Shown: positions 36,713 to 46,370 of the stretch, one piece after another
Layout of the letters: each line of letters opens with the position of its first letter
How positions within the stretch are numbered: position 1 is the stretch's first letter
Source: Spirosoma sordidisoli
GTDB taxonomy: Bacteria; Bacteroidota; Bacteroidia; Cytophagales; Spirosomataceae
NCBI RefSeq assembly: GCF_004138325.1
Contig: NZ_SBLB01000011.1
Location: 1-64,000 of the forward strand
Reading direction: 5' to 3'
Length of the DNA: 64,000 nucleotides
The notes under the pieces: generated by a model
Databases searched by the model: none
Told to the model about the DNA's origin: nothing
What the model saw: the letters and a program-made list of their open reading frames with translations, nothing else
Program-made: the position numbers and the translations under genes

Positions 36713-37642
36713 TTAATTCACGATCATAAAGTCCGGCTTTGCCGCCATTTTATCTTCTTTGGCTACCGGCAGTCTCATAATCTCGTGTGCATCAACCCGA
36801 ATGCGGTGCGCCAGCTGGCTCAGCGGCAAATCGTTTCGGTCCGTACCAAAAGGTTCTTCTATTTCGACACCAATCATTTCCAGACCGATCAGGAAATAAG
36901 AGGTGACCAGCATTATTGGAATGGTCATGTAGCCGAACCACTCGATGACCGTAAATGGCAATATGCCTAGATAAAAAACCGTGAAGAGTTTGATAAACAG
37001 GCTGTAAGAAAACGGAATGGGTGTACTTTTTATACGTTCACAAATACCCGACACGTCGAGCAAACGGTTTATCTGGTCGTTGAGGTTGATCAACTGCGCA
37101 TCAGTCAGTATCCGGTTGGCGTATAATTGCTCTACCCGCCCCCTGAGCTGGTTAACCACCTCGTTAGGCCAGTTGTCGACCGACTCGAATTCCTTCTGCT
37201 GCCAGTCCTCAACCAGCTCCAGTTCGGCAAGCTGTGGTATCTCGCGCAGATGGTTTTTGAGCGCAACCGCAAAGTTTGAGATCGTTTTTGTCAGAAAAAG
37301 CCGGTCGGCACGTACTTCCTGCGGTAGCATGGTATTAAACATCACAGACAGGTTTCGCATGGTATTGACCAAAGCGCCCCAGGTGCTGCGGCCTTCGTAG
37401 AAGCGATCGTAGGCCGTATTCGTGCGAAAAAGCAGCAGCAAGCTAAGCAGAATGCCCAGGGCCTGCACGTACTGCGATGGCGTGTCTGTCAGACGCAGGT
37501 CGAGGTATCGCAATTCGATTACCGTGACAACTGTAACATAGATGGTAACAACACTTAAACGCTTAAGTAACGAAACCGCCGAACTGCCCGTATGAAAGTG
37601 CCAGATGGCATCGAGCCAGCCCTTTGTTTTATAAATGATCAT
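36713..37642 (-). CDS. Bestrophin-family membrane channel protein
   Basis: A 309-residue bestrophin/UPF0187 (YneE-like) protein; bacterial members form pentameric ion channels. The family signatures are LLSLLLLFRTNTAYDRFYEG followed by RSTWGALVNTMRNLSVMF, and the C-terminal TSYFLIGLEMIGVEIEEPFG then TDRNDLPL. Helices lie near residues 30-45, 60-90, 215-240 and 245-265. Ion selectivity and physiological role here are unknown. It is divergent from the acyl-CoA ligase. Confidence 0.92.
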   Translation of the reverse strand: MIIYKTKGWLDAIWHFHTGSSAVSLLKRLSVVTIYVTVVTVIELRYLDLRLTDTPSQYVQALGILLSLLLLFRTNTAYDRFYEGRSTWGALVNTMRNLSVMFNTMLPQEVRADRLFLTKTISNFAVALKNHLREIPQLAELELVEDWQQKEFESVDNWPNEVVNQLRGRVEQLYANRILTDAQLINLNDQINRLLDVSGICERIKSTPIPFSYSLFIKLFTVFYLGILPFTVIEWFGYMTIPIMLVTSYFLIGLEMIGVEIEEPFGTDRNDLPLSQLAHRIRVDAHEIMRLPVAKEDKMAAKPDFMIVN

Positions 37643-37851
37643 GAGTGCGCTGAGCTTTTGCCAGCTGATGTGCCTGACAGCTACCTTATCAACCCGGTAC
37701 AGCGCGTAAGTGTTTGTACACTAGCTATAGGTTATAATTTTTGTCTAGCGCACTGAATCTCAGTTAATTGTCTTATATCAAGAGAATATTGTAATTTGCC
37801 CCATCCAATACAAACAACTGACGCGCCCGAGCGCAGTCATAACTCACGAGT

Positions 37852-39519
37852 ATGATTCAGACCAAACTCATTCCCCGAACGGCCGAGGCCATCGAGCCTC
37901 CGATGCTGATTAAAAACCTGCTGGCTCAGTCGCTGAAATACGAACCACACCGCGAAATTATTTACCGTGACCTCTTCCGGATGAACTATGTCGAGTTTAA
38001 CCGACGGGTTCGTCAGCTGGCCAATGTGTTGACCGAGCGCGGCATAGGACCCGGCGATACCGTCGCGGTATTTGACTGGGATAGTCACCGCTACCTCGAA
38101 TGTTTTTTTGGGGTGACCAGCCTCGGGGCCGTTCTGCATACGGTTAACGTTCGGCTGTCGTCCGCGCAGATTCTTTATACGATGAATCACGCCCAGGATA
38201 AAGCGGTACTCATTCACGAGGATTTCCTGCCGATTCTGAACGCCGTCCGCGGCCAGCTAACCACGGTCGACGAGTTTATCCTATTAAGCGACAAGGTGTA
38301 TACGGGTGAAGAGCCAGCCATTCCGGCTGGGTTCGCAGGCGAGTATGAGCACTTGCTCAAATCGGCATCCGATGTATATGCGTTTCCGGATTTTGATGAA
38401 GATACCTGGGCGACTACCTTCTACACGACCGGTACAACGGGTAATCCAAAGGGTGTGTACTTTTCGCACCGTCAGCTGTTCATGCATACCATGGGGCTGA
38501 TGACCTATCTGTGTGGCTACCAGGCGGTACCTTTTTCGTCAGTGCAGGACGTGTACATGCCGATTACCCCCATGTTCCACGTCCATGCCTGGGGGTTTCC
38601 GTTCCTGGCTACAATGCTCTCAACCAAGCAGATCTACCCCGGGCGTTACGAGCCAGAGATGCTGCTCAAGCTGTTGATGAAAGAAGGGGTCACAATTTCA
38701 CACTGCGTACCCACCATCCTGAACATGCTGGTCAACAGCCCCGTAGCCAAACAGGTTGACCTCAGTCGCTGGAAGGTAATTATTGGCGGCTCAGCGCTGA
38801 CGAAGGGCCTGGCTAAGGCAGCACTCGATCTTGGTATTCAGGTGTATCAGGGCTACGGCATGTCAGAAACGGCGCCTGTCATGTCAATAACCCACCTGAA
38901 CGATCTGGAACGTCAGCTGCCTATCGATCAGCAGGTCGACCTGCGCACCCGCGCGGGACGGATAGCGCCCTTCATTGAGATGCGCCTGATGGACGATAAC
39001 GGCAACTTTGTACCACACGATGGGCACTCCATCGGCGAAGTCGTGGCTCGTGGGCCGTGGCTTACCCAGGGGTATTACGAAGACCCCGAACGTGGCTCCG
39101 AACTTTGGAAAGGCGGCTGGCTTCATACCGGCGACGTGGCCAGCTTAACCCCCGACAACTGGCTTCAGATAGCCGATCGTACCAAAGATGTGATCAAGAC
39201 CGGTGGCGAGTGGGTTTCTTCGCTCGATATTGAAGACTTATTATCGCAGGTCGAGGGCGTTGCCGAAGCGGCAGTAGTAGGCTTTCCTGACGAGCGCTGG
39301 GGTGAGCGGCCCCATGCACTTATTGTACAGAAGCCAGACGCCGGTCTGACGGTAGCCGGTATAAAAGCGAGCTTACAGGCTAAAATTGATCAGGGCCATC
39401 TTAACAAGTGGTACCTGCCCGACCAGATCGTGTTTGTACCCGAAATCCCCAAAACCAGCGTTGGTAAAATTGACAAAAAGCGGATCAGAAGCGAGATGAA
39501 AACCCTCATTTTAGGGTAA
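37852..39519 (+). CDS. Fatty-acid--CoA ligase (AMP-forming)
   Basis: An acyl-CoA synthetase (555 residues) that activates fatty acids via an acyl-adenylate. The P-loop-like TTFYTTGTTGNPKGVYFSHR, the adenine motif YQGYGMSETAPV, GWLHTGDVASLTPDNW and the hinge DRTKDVIKTGGEWVSS are intact, with the catalytic Lys in PKTSVGKIDKK. The form resembles AlkK/FadD13-type medium- to long-chain ligases; chain length cannot be told. A metallophosphoesterase gene follows after 23 nt and is probably co-transcribed. Confidence 0.94.
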   Translation: MIQTKLIPRTAEAIEPPMLIKNLLAQSLKYEPHREIIYRDLFRMNYVEFNRRVRQLANVLTERGIGPGDTVAVFDWDSHRYLECFFGVTSLGAVLHTVNVRLSSAQILYTMNHAQDKAVLIHEDFLPILNAVRGQLTTVDEFILLSDKVYTGEEPAIPAGFAGEYEHLLKSASDVYAFPDFDEDTWATTFYTTGTTGNPKGVYFSHRQLFMHTMGLMTYLCGYQAVPFSSVQDVYMPITPMFHVHAWGFPFLATMLSTKQIYPGRYEPEMLLKLLMKEGVTISHCVPTILNMLVNSPVAKQVDLSRWKVIIGGSALTKGLAKAALDLGIQVYQGYGMSETAPVMSITHLNDLERQLPIDQQVDLRTRAGRIAPFIEMRLMDDNGNFVPHDGHSIGEVVARGPWLTQGYYEDPERGSELWKGGWLHTGDVASLTPDNWLQIADRTKDVIKTGGEWVSSLDIEDLLSQVEGVAEAAVVGFPDERWGERPHALIVQKPDAGLTVAGIKASLQAKIDQGHLNKWYLPDQIVFVPEIPKTSVGKIDKKRIRSEMKTLILG

Positions 39520-39542
39520 AAAGCGGTATTTTAACGCCCATT

Positions 39543-40034
39543 ATGACGCGTATAGGCCTTCTTTCGGATACTCACTCTTATCTGGACCCTAAGCTGTTCG
39601 ACCACTTCAACGATTGTGATGAAATATGGCATGCGGGCGATGTTGGGGCCATGACTGTTGTCGATGAGTTACGCGCATTCAGGCCCCTGCGCGTTGTATG
39701 CGGCAACATAGATCAGGAGAGTAGTGACCTCCAGGCACATCAGCGGTTCACGCTGGAAGGCCTTGACATATGGATTACGCACATTGGTGGTACGCCCCCC
39801 AAGTACAACCCAATCGTTCGCCCTAACCTGCAGATAATGCCCCCGGATATCTTTATTTGCGGCCATTCTCACATCCTGAAGGTGACGCGTGATCCGGGTT
39901 TAAACAACCTGTTGTTCATCAACCCGGGAGCCGCTGGCAAGACCGGATTCCACCTCGTCAGAACGGCCATTCGATTCACGCTTGACACGGGTCGGATCAG
40001 CGATATGCAGGTCATTGAACTCGGTAAAAAATAA
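39543..40034 (+). CDS. YfcE/MJ0936-type metallophosphoesterase
   Basis: A 163-residue calcineurin-like phosphodiesterase with dinuclear metal ligands in SDTHSYLD (8-15), DEIWHAGDVG, VVCGNIDQE and FICGHSHILK. The family (YfcE/Vps29-like) hydrolyses phosphodiesters in vitro; the physiological substrate is unknown. It is probably co-transcribed with the acyl-CoA ligase. Its stop codon overlaps the base of the downstream terminator. Confidence 0.92.
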   Translation: MTRIGLLSDTHSYLDPKLFDHFNDCDEIWHAGDVGAMTVVDELRAFRPLRVVCGNIDQESSDLQAHQRFTLEGLDIWITHIGGTPPKYNPIVRPNLQIMPPDIFICGHSHILKVTRDPGLNNLLFINPGAAGKTGFHLVRTAIRFTLDTGRISDMQVIELGKK

Positions 40035-40066
40035 AACGGGTGGGAGACTAATCTCCCACCCGTTTT
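40033..40066. terminator. Bidirectional terminator between the phosphoesterase gene and ftsH
   Basis: A perfect 15-bp stem, AAAACGGGTGGGAGA (40033-40047) with TCTCCCACCCGTTTT (40052-40066), and a 4-nt loop. The A/T ends serve both directions. Confidence 0.88.
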
Positions 40067-40083
40067 GTATAAGGTATCATGAC

Positions 40084-42114
40084 TTATAAGGGCAATGATT
40101 CCGGCTGCGTTTCGGCAGGTTTGGCTTCGGGGCCAATTTCCTCCTTAATCTCTTCAGCCGTCTTTTTGTTCTTGTAAGCCTGGTAAACCGTTTCCCGTTC
40201 AAAAGGCCGCTTACCAATCAGACGAACCAGATCGTTTTGGTACAGAATCTCTTTCTCAAGAAGCTCTTTCGCAATGACCTCAAGTGCCTCCCGTTTGTCG
40301 GTGAGCAGATCTTTGGTCCGGCTGTAAGCGATGTCTACAATCTTACGCACCTCTTCATCGATAAACTTGGCCGTTTCTTCCGAATAAGGCTTGTTGAAGC
40401 TGTAGTCAGACTGCTTGGAGTCGTAGAACGATACGTTACCGATTTTGTCGTTCATACCGTACATGGTCACCATGCTGTAAGCCAGCTTGGTAATCCGCTC
40501 CAGATCGCTTAAGGCGCCGGTCGACACTTTGCCAAAGATCAAATCTTCAGCGGCCCGACCACCCAAAGCCATACACATTTCGTCCATGAGTTGCTCCGTC
40601 CGATACAGGTACTGCTCACGGGGCAGATACTGGGCGTATCCGAGCGCTGCTACGCCACGCGGCACGATCGTAACCTTAACGAGCGGATCGGCATGTTCGA
40701 GGAACCAGCCCGCAACGGCGTGACCCGCTTCGTGATAGGCTACGATTTCTTTCTCCTCGGGCGAAATCAGCTTGTTCTTCTTCTCAAGACCACCAATAAC
40801 ACGGTCCATCGCGTCCTGGAAGTCTTTCATATCCACCGCTTCCTTGTCGCTCCGGGCGGCAATCAGAGCCGCTTCGTTACAAACGTTGGCAATCTCGGCA
40901 CCAGCGAAGCCGGGGGTCTGAGCGGCCAGCTCTTTCGGATCAACGTCAGCAGCCAGTTTGATTGGCTTCAGGTGCACCCGGAAAATGGCTTCACGACCAA
41001 CAATATCGGGCTTATCGATGCTGATCTGGCGGTCAAAACGACCAGGGCGCTGCAGGGCTGAGTCCAGTACGTCGGGGCGGTTGGTAGCGGCCAGAATAAT
41101 AATCCCGGAATCGGTAGCGAAACCATCCATCTCTACCAGCAGTGAGTTCAGCGTATTTTCACGCTCGTCGTTGGCGCCGGGCATAGACCCGCGGCCCCGC
41201 GAACGGCCTACCGCATCGATCTCGTCGATGAAGATAATACAGGGCGCTTTCTCTTTGGCTTGTTTGAACAGGTCGCGCACCCGGGCAGCTCCTACCCCGA
41301 CAAACATCTCGACAAAGTCAGAACCCGACAGCGAGAAGAACGGCACACCTGCCTCACCGGCTACGGCTTTCGCCAGCAGCGTTTTACCGGTACCCGGAGG
41401 GCCGATCAGCAGCGCACCTTTCGGGATTTTAGCCCCGAGTTTGGTGAACTTGGTCGGATTTTTCAGGTAGTCGACAATCTCCTTGATCTCTTCTTTGGCT
41501 TCATCGAGGCCAGCTACATCGTTGAATGTAATTTTGACCTTGTTGTCAGCGTCGAACAGCGCGGCTTTCGACTTGCCGATGTTGAAGATTTGCCCACCTG
41601 GCCCGCCAGCGCCTGACATCCGGCCCAGCAGGAAATACATGGCCAGAATCATGACGATCAGGAAGCCCCAGGTGCTGATGATACTTCCGATATCGCTTCG
41701 TTGCTCAAAGCGGTACTCGATTTTTTCATTATCGGGCACCCCCTGCTGAATGGTATCGAGGTCTTTCTTGAATGTTTCTCCAGACGCAACCTGGAACTGA
41801 AAATGCGGACCCTGGTTGGTGCCAAAGTAGGGTTTATCGGCAAACAGGCCCCGGTATTTGGGGCTTTGTGCAGCTTGCTGGGAGAGCGTTACTTCGGCAA
41901 TCTTGTCGTTTACGACCACTACTTCGGAGACTTCGCGGTCTTTCACCATGCGCTCAAACCGCTTCTGAGAAATCTCACGAGTGGCGGAACTGCGGTTAAA
42001 GAACGTTATCCCCAAGATAGCGGCAATCAATAGAGCGACAATCCATCCCTGGAAGTTGGGCTTGCGCGGCCCTCCCCGGGGTACTAACGGATTTCTATTA
42101 TTGTTTTCTGCCAT
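40084..42114 (-). CDS. ftsH: ATP-dependent zinc metalloprotease FtsH
   Basis: The membrane AAA+ protease FtsH (676 residues), which degrades membrane and regulatory proteins. Two membrane helices (about 23-40 and 148-165) flank a periplasmic domain. The AAA module has Walker A GPPGTGKT (238-245), Walker [12 protein letters not shown] and the SRH region [20 protein letters not shown]. The zinc motif HEAGH is at 461-465. The C-terminal tail ([20 protein letters not shown]) is variable. A GAGGA-like ribosome site precedes the ATG. The 149-nt leader towards rsfS holds a 10-bp hairpin (42151-42160 with 42178-42187). The rsfS-ftsH order suggests co-transcription. Confidence 0.97.
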   Translation of the reverse strand: MAENNNRNPLVPRGGPRKPNFQGWIVALLIAAILGITFFNRSSATREISQKRFERMVKDREVSEVVVVNDKIAEVTLSQQAAQSPKYRGLFADKPYFGTNQGPHFQFQVASGETFKKDLDTIQQGVPDNEKIEYRFEQRSDIGSIISTWGFLIVMILAMYFLLGRMSGAGGPGGQIFNIGKSKAALFDADNKVKITFNDVAGLDEAKEEIKEIVDYLKNPTKFTKLGAKIPKGALLIGPPGTGKTLLAKAVAGEAGVPFFSLSGSDFVEMFVGVGAARVRDLFKQAKEKAPCIIFIDEIDAVGRSRGRGSMPGANDERENTLNSLLVEMDGFATDSGIIILAATNRPDVLDSALQRPGRFDRQISIDKPDIVGREAIFRVHLKPIKLAADVDPKELAAQTPGFAGAEIANVCNEAALIAARSDKEAVDMKDFQDAMDRVIGGLEKKNKLISPEEKEIVAYHEAGHAVAGWFLEHADPLVKVTIVPRGVAALGYAQYLPREQYLYRTEQLMDEMCMALGGRAAEDLIFGKVSTGALSDLERITKLAYSMVTMYGMNDKIGNVSFYDSKQSDYSFNKPYSEETAKFIDEEVRKIVDIAYSRTKDLLTDKREALEVIAKELLEKEILYQNDLVRLIGKRPFERETVYQAYKNKKTAEEIKEEIGPEAKPAETQPESLPL

Positions 42115-42263
42115 TTCCTCAGGTTGTACAAACGGATTTCAAAGGGTAACACCGTTTTAATGACTAATGTTTCTACCTTAAAACGGTTAGGACAAACGGT
42201 TTATATGCCCTACAAGCGGCCCCGAAACGGTAGTGAGTTTATTTCGGTCGGGCAGCCCTTCAC

Positions 42264-42659
42264 TCAGGCCGCTTCCGAAAAAGCGTTATCGTCAATCAGC
42301 TGTATCTCGGCGTCGCCCCAGAGCTGTTCCAGGTCATAAAATGAACGCCGATCTTTCTTAAAAACGTGTGCCACTACGTCTACATAATCCAGCAAAATCC
42401 ACTCGCGGTTCAGTTTCCCTTCCCGATGCCACGGATCCTGATGGCTGGCTTTATAGACTTCTTCTTCAATAGACGTTGAGATGGCATCGATCTGGGTATC
42501 GGAAGTCCCCGAACACAGGACGAAGTAGTCACAAATAGCGTTCTTCACATTCCGCAGGTCCATCACAACAATGTCCTGCCCTTTCTTTTCCTGCATGCCT
42601 CTGACCACAAAATCGCGGATCTGTTCAGGCGTAAAATCATTGCTTTGCTTAATTCTCAT
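42264..42659 (-). CDS. rsfS: Ribosomal silencing factor RsfS
   Basis: RsfS/DUF143 protein (131 residues), which binds L14 and blocks subunit joining when nutrients are scarce. KKGQDIVVMDLRNVKNAICD, then YFVLCSGTSDTQIDAISTSI and GKLNREWILLDYVDVVAHVF are the family core. It lies upstream of ftsH on the same strand and is divergent from birA with 114 nt between. Confidence 0.94.
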   Translation of the reverse strand: MRIKQSNDFTPEQIRDFVVRGMQEKKGQDIVVMDLRNVKNAICDYFVLCSGTSDTQIDAISTSIEEEVYKASHQDPWHREGKLNREWILLDYVDVVAHVFKKDRRSFYDLEQLWGDAEIQLIDDNAFSEAA

Positions 42660-42773
42660 GCTTTCGGTTTAACATTGCACGATAAGCTAATCAGCGGGTA
42701 CTTTATCGGTAAAGTAGTGAGCATTGCTCACAGCACCATGTATTAGCTTCCTACTACTAAACTAAACAAAGAT

Positions 42774-43550
42774 TTGTACAAAATCCATCCCAAAACGCAT
42801 TTTGTCGGGCAAATTTACCAATACCTGCCAAGCTGTCAGTCTACGAACGACGAAGCGTCTGCTTTACTCGCTCATTCCGACGTCGTTGAAGGACTTCTCA
42901 TCGCAACTGACAATCAGACGGGTGGTCGGGGGCAGCGCGGTAACACCTGGGAAGCCCAGCCAGCCCAGAACCTGACCTTCTCTTTGCTATTTAAACCCAC
43001 CTTTTTAACCGCCACCGAACAGTTCTGGCTCAATATGGCCGTATCACTGGGGGTGCATGACACCATAGCCCCCCTGGTAAATGGAGACTGTCGGGTCAAA
43101 TGGCCCAACGACCTGTATATCGGCTTCCACAAGACAGGAGGCATCCTGATCGAGAACACGCTCCAAGGCTACAACCTGGCCTGGTCAGTGGTGGGCATCG
43201 GTCTCAATGTAAACCAAACCGAGTTCAGTTATTCAACTGCTACCTCGCTCCAGCAGGAAGCCCCCTTACCCAACGGCTACGATCGGGCCGGGCTCCTGAC
43301 CATGCTGTGCGAAAAACTCGAAAAGCGGTATCTCCAGCTGCGCGCTGGTCAACGTCAGGTGCTGAAGGCCGACTACATGCAGACGCTGTACCGGTACCAG
43401 CAGGAAACCCGCTTCAGCACCGAAGACCGGACATTTATGGGTATGATTATCGATGTCGACGAGACGGGCAGGCTAGTCGTTGCCGAAGCCGGACGAACCC
43501 ATCGCTTTGGCTTCAAGGAAGTGTCGTTTGTACCCATGACCAGCGAGTAG
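42774..43550 (+). CDS. birA: Biotin--[acetyl-CoA-carboxylase] ligase
   Basis: A biotin protein ligase (258 residues) of the short type without the N-terminal DNA-binding repressor domain. It attaches biotin to the carboxyl-carrier protein of acetyl-CoA carboxylase. The biotinyl-AMP loop NQTGGRGQRGNTWE (47-60), the KWPNDLYIGFHKTGGILIEN segment (lysine and substrate contacts) and the VVGIGLNVNQTEF strand are diagnostic. No ATG is available; the TTG at 42774 gives MYKIHPKTHFVGQ, which fits the family N-terminus. It is convergent with the phosphatase gene, and its last codons form one arm of a hairpin. Confidence 0.93.
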   Translation: MYKIHPKTHFVGQIYQYLPSCQSTNDEASALLAHSDVVEGLLIATDNQTGGRGQRGNTWEAQPAQNLTFSLLFKPTFLTATEQFWLNMAVSLGVHDTIAPLVNGDCRVKWPNDLYIGFHKTGGILIENTLQGYNLAWSVVGIGLNVNQTEFSYSTATSLQQEAPLPNGYDRAGLLTMLCEKLEKRYLQLRAGQRQVLKADYMQTLYRYQQETRFSTEDRTFMGMIIDVDETGRLVVAEAGRTHRFGFKEVSFVPMTSE

Positions 43551-43573
43551 TTAGTCATTACTCGCTGGTCATG
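43537..43573. repeat. 14-bp perfect hairpin overlapping the birA stop codon
   Basis: ATGACCAGCGAGTA (43537-43550), spacer GTTAGTCAT, TACTCGCTGGTCAT (43560-43573). The left arm encodes the last residues and most of the stop of birA. There is no T-run on either strand, so it may act through RNA stability or as a factor-assisted bidirectional end. Confidence 0.6.
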
Positions 43574-43586
43574 GCAAATTGACGGC

Positions 43587-45281
43587 TTACCGGATTCCTT
43601 CGCCTACCGGATCGCCGATGCAGCCGCTTGGCTCAAGAACGCCCAGTAAAGCGGTGATCGTGGGGGCAATGTCGTGGATATGGGTCCGCCGGAACGTCTG
43701 ACCCGGACGAACGCCCCACCCGTACAACAGAAAAGGCACGTGTGTGTCGTAATTATAAACCGTTCCGTGAGTTGTTCCGCGGTTACGCCCTTCAAACCAG
43801 CCCGCCTGCTGCATCACGTACATATCTCCGCTACGATTGGGAAAATACACGTTACGGAACAAGTTGGTCTGAATATCGGGCAGCGACTCCGCATGTATGT
43901 TGTGCAGGTTGATTACATTCACAACCCCGCGCTGTTTGAGCAGTACGCTACTGATCAGTTCGTAGACTTCCTGAATCGCAATTTTCTTCTCCACCAGCAG
44001 CGGATGATTCAGGTAGATTTGCTGATTGAAGTAGGTCAGCATCCATTTACCGGGTCCATACGCCTTTTCAAGAGCGGCTTTAACGGCATCGCTAACTTCG
44101 CCATAGGATTTCACATCGGCCGGAATGCGGTACTGCTGGGAGAAACCTGGCACATCGGCAGCGCCATGATCAGCGGATAAAAACGCCAGCCACTCCCCTT
44201 TGCCAACGGTAGCATCGAGCTGAGAAAACAGTTCGGCCAGCTGCCGGTCGAGACGCAGGTAATTATCTTCGGTTTCGATCGCATGTGTCCCAAAAGCGTG
44301 GCCGATATAATCCGGCGAGGAGAAACTGACACACAGCATATCCGTCACGCCACTCTGCCCCAGCTTTTCGCCTTTGAGGGCCGCCAGCGCAAACTCCTTC
44401 GTCAGCTGATCACCATACGGGCTGGTGCGCAACACTTCGTATTTGCTGCTGCCCGCCTGTACAACGAACTCATGCGGAAAAACCGATTTGGATTCGCCCG
44501 GCAGAGTTGCCTCGTAGGCCTCATCATCAACGGTACTCTCCGTATACTGATCCAGCGGTAATAAGAGCTCCCACTTCTGGCCGATATAAGTCTCGGGCAG
44601 CTTCCGGTCGTTGAACGCCTGAACCCAGCGGGGTAGCTCTTTCTGATAAAAAGTACTGCTGATGAACTTACCGTCTTTCGAGTCGAACCAGTAAGCCCCG
44701 TTGGCCGCGTGGCCAGCGGGCAGAATAGCGCCCCGGTCTTTGAGCGCTATACCGACTACCTTGGACCGGCCGTCAGTAGCCAGCTTGAGCTGATCGCCAA
44801 TGGTGGTAACGAGCATATTGCGGGGCGACATCTTGCCGGCAGTACCCGTGTTTCCAATTGTGCTGACGCTGGTATCTTCGGCGCAGTACACCATCCGGCC
44901 CAGGTTGCGGTCGTAAAAATCGTTGCCAACAATACCGTTCAGCGCAGGGGCAGAGCCGGTATAAATAGCCGCATGCCCGGGCCCGGTATAGGTGGCCGCA
45001 TAGTGGTAATGATTATTACGGGCATTGAACCCCTCATCCATCATCCGGCGAAAGCCGCCTTTCCCAAACTTGTCGTAATACCGGTACAGGTAATCATACC
45101 GCATCTGGTCAACCACAATACCGACCACCAGCTTGGGCCGTTTCAGGGGCTGGCCGTCGGCGTTGGCTGCCGCCGGCGAAATAACTTTACGAGGACTTGT
45201 AGAGCGTTTTGGTTGAGATGGCGTTTGAGCAAAGACCGCTGCCGTGGTCAGTAGCCACCCCAGAAAAGTAAGCAGGCGCAT
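43587..45281 (-). CDS. PafA-type alkaline phosphatase (phosphate monoesterase)
   Basis: A periplasmic alkaline phosphatase-superfamily enzyme (564 residues). I chose ATG 45281 because it gives a clean signal peptide (MRLLTFLGWLLTTAAVFAQ) and lies after a -7 element; an in-frame codon further up (45332) adds a poor leader. Active-site residues by motif are Asp58 (VVDQMRYDY), the nucleophile Thr99 (TYTGPGHAAIYTG), Asn120 (GIVGNDFYDR) and Lys181/Arg183 in ALKDRGAIL. SSPDYIGHAFGTHAIE and SADHGAADVPG are further metal ligands. The Thr-Asn and KxR arrangement matches PafA, the phosphate-insensitive monoesterase of Bacteroidota (family knowledge). It is convergent with birA. Confidence 0.9.
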   Translation of the reverse strand: MRLLTFLGWLLTTAAVFAQTPSQPKRSTSPRKVISPAAANADGQPLKRPKLVVGIVVDQMRYDYLYRYYDKFGKGGFRRMMDEGFNARNNHYHYAATYTGPGHAAIYTGSAPALNGIVGNDFYDRNLGRMVYCAEDTSVSTIGNTGTAGKMSPRNMLVTTIGDQLKLATDGRSKVVGIALKDRGAILPAGHAANGAYWFDSKDGKFISSTFYQKELPRWVQAFNDRKLPETYIGQKWELLLPLDQYTESTVDDEAYEATLPGESKSVFPHEFVVQAGSSKYEVLRTSPYGDQLTKEFALAALKGEKLGQSGVTDMLCVSFSSPDYIGHAFGTHAIETEDNYLRLDRQLAELFSQLDATVGKGEWLAFLSADHGAADVPGFSQQYRIPADVKSYGEVSDAVKAALEKAYGPGKWMLTYFNQQIYLNHPLLVEKKIAIQEVYELISSVLLKQRGVVNVINLHNIHAESLPDIQTNLFRNVYFPNRSGDMYVMQQAGWFEGRNRGTTHGTVYNYDTHVPFLLYGWGVRPGQTFRRTHIHDIAPTITALLGVLEPSGCIGDPVGEGIR

Positions 45282-45317
45282 GAAGCCGTATTGTTTATAG
45301 GTTCTTGAAACTACCAA

Positions 45318-45325
45318 CAAACATA
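45318..45325 (-). promoter_or_regulatory. Promoter -7 element of the phosphatase gene
   Basis: Minus-strand TATGTTTG matches TAnnTTTG and lies 37-44 nt upstream of the ATG at 45281, supporting that start. No good -33. Confidence 0.5.
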
Positions 45326-45553
45326 CGAACAAAAGACCGGGCGCCCGTTTATGTATCGTAAACGGAATGTTATCAGCCAGCGCGTATTAACCGAATTTCG
45401 TTTACACCTATATCCACCGGTTATACCCAGACATAGTGATTAAACGGGTACTTGTATCAGGAACTGGAAAGGCTGCAAACTTTTTCTAACATTGCCCGTC
45501 TTATTACGTTGCTGTACTGGATACAACCCGGGAGCACCTGCTCTCCTACCCCT

Positions 45554-46366
45554 ATGATTCAACTAACCAACCCGGCTACGTTCTGGCTCACCGGGCTATT
45601 TTTTTTCCTGGCTATATTTGGGCGGTATGTCTTGTTTTCCCTTGCTTTCTGGTGGCTCTTCAATGTATCTATGAAAGAGCAGTTTGCCAGCCGTGCCGTA
45701 CAGACCCGGCCCCGAAAAAACGGGCAGGATCGGCGGGAGATTGGGTGGTCGCTCCTCACCTCGCTCATTTTCACGGCCATTGGGCTGAGTGTCATGCTGG
45801 CCTATCAGGCTGGGTATACGCAAATCTATACCCGCCTTACCGATTACCCGCTTATCTGGTACCCGGCCAGCATTATACTGACTTTATTTCTGCACGAGAC
45901 GTACTACTACTGGCTCCATCGGTGGATGCACCGACCGGGTGTTTACCGCTGGGTGCACAAGACCCATCACGACAGTATCACCACATCGCCCTGGACGGCC
46001 TTTTCGTTTCACCCGCTCGAAAGTACGCTGCAGGCTATCGTGATTCCGGCGCTGCTGTTCGTGTTTCCGCTTCACGTATCGGCCGTGGGGATTATCCTGA
46101 TGATCATGACCGTATCGAGTGCCATTAATCACCTCAATACCGAGATTTATCCCCGCGATTTCGATCAGCACTGGCTGGGCCGCTGGCTGATCGGGGCCAC
46201 GCACCACAGCCTGCACCACGCGCAGTTCCGCTTCAACTACGGCCTTTATTTTACCTTCTGGGATAAATGGATGCGTACGGAGAGTCCGGATTTTCACCGT
46301 CTGTTTGGTGAGAAAACGAAGCCGAAGCTGACCAGCGAGCAGGAAATGGTTCATCAAGAATCCTGA
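45554..46366 (+). CDS. Sterol desaturase/fatty acid hydroxylase-family protein
   Basis: A di-iron membrane hydroxylase or desaturase (270 residues). The histidine clusters are HETYYYWLHRWMH (with RPGVYRWVHKTHH after it), AFSFHPLE, SAINHLNTEIYP and ATHHSLHHAQFRFNYGLYFT. Members act on sterols, carotenoids, fatty acids or sphingolipids; the substrate is unknown. I chose ATG 45554; upstream in-frame codons would add an atypical 34-residue leader. About four membrane helices. It is convergent with the polyprenyl synthase gene, 4 nt apart. Confidence 0.88.
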   Translation: MIQLTNPATFWLTGLFFFLAIFGRYVLFSLAFWWLFNVSMKEQFASRAVQTRPRKNGQDRREIGWSLLTSLIFTAIGLSVMLAYQAGYTQIYTRLTDYPLIWYPASIILTLFLHETYYYWLHRWMHRPGVYRWVHKTHHDSITTSPWTAFSFHPLESTLQAIVIPALLFVFPLHVSAVGIILMIMTVSSAINHLNTEIYPRDFDQHWLGRWLIGATHHSLHHAQFRFNYGLYFTFWDKWMRTESPDFHRLFGEKTKPKLTSEQEMVHQES

Positions 46367-46370
46367 TCCA

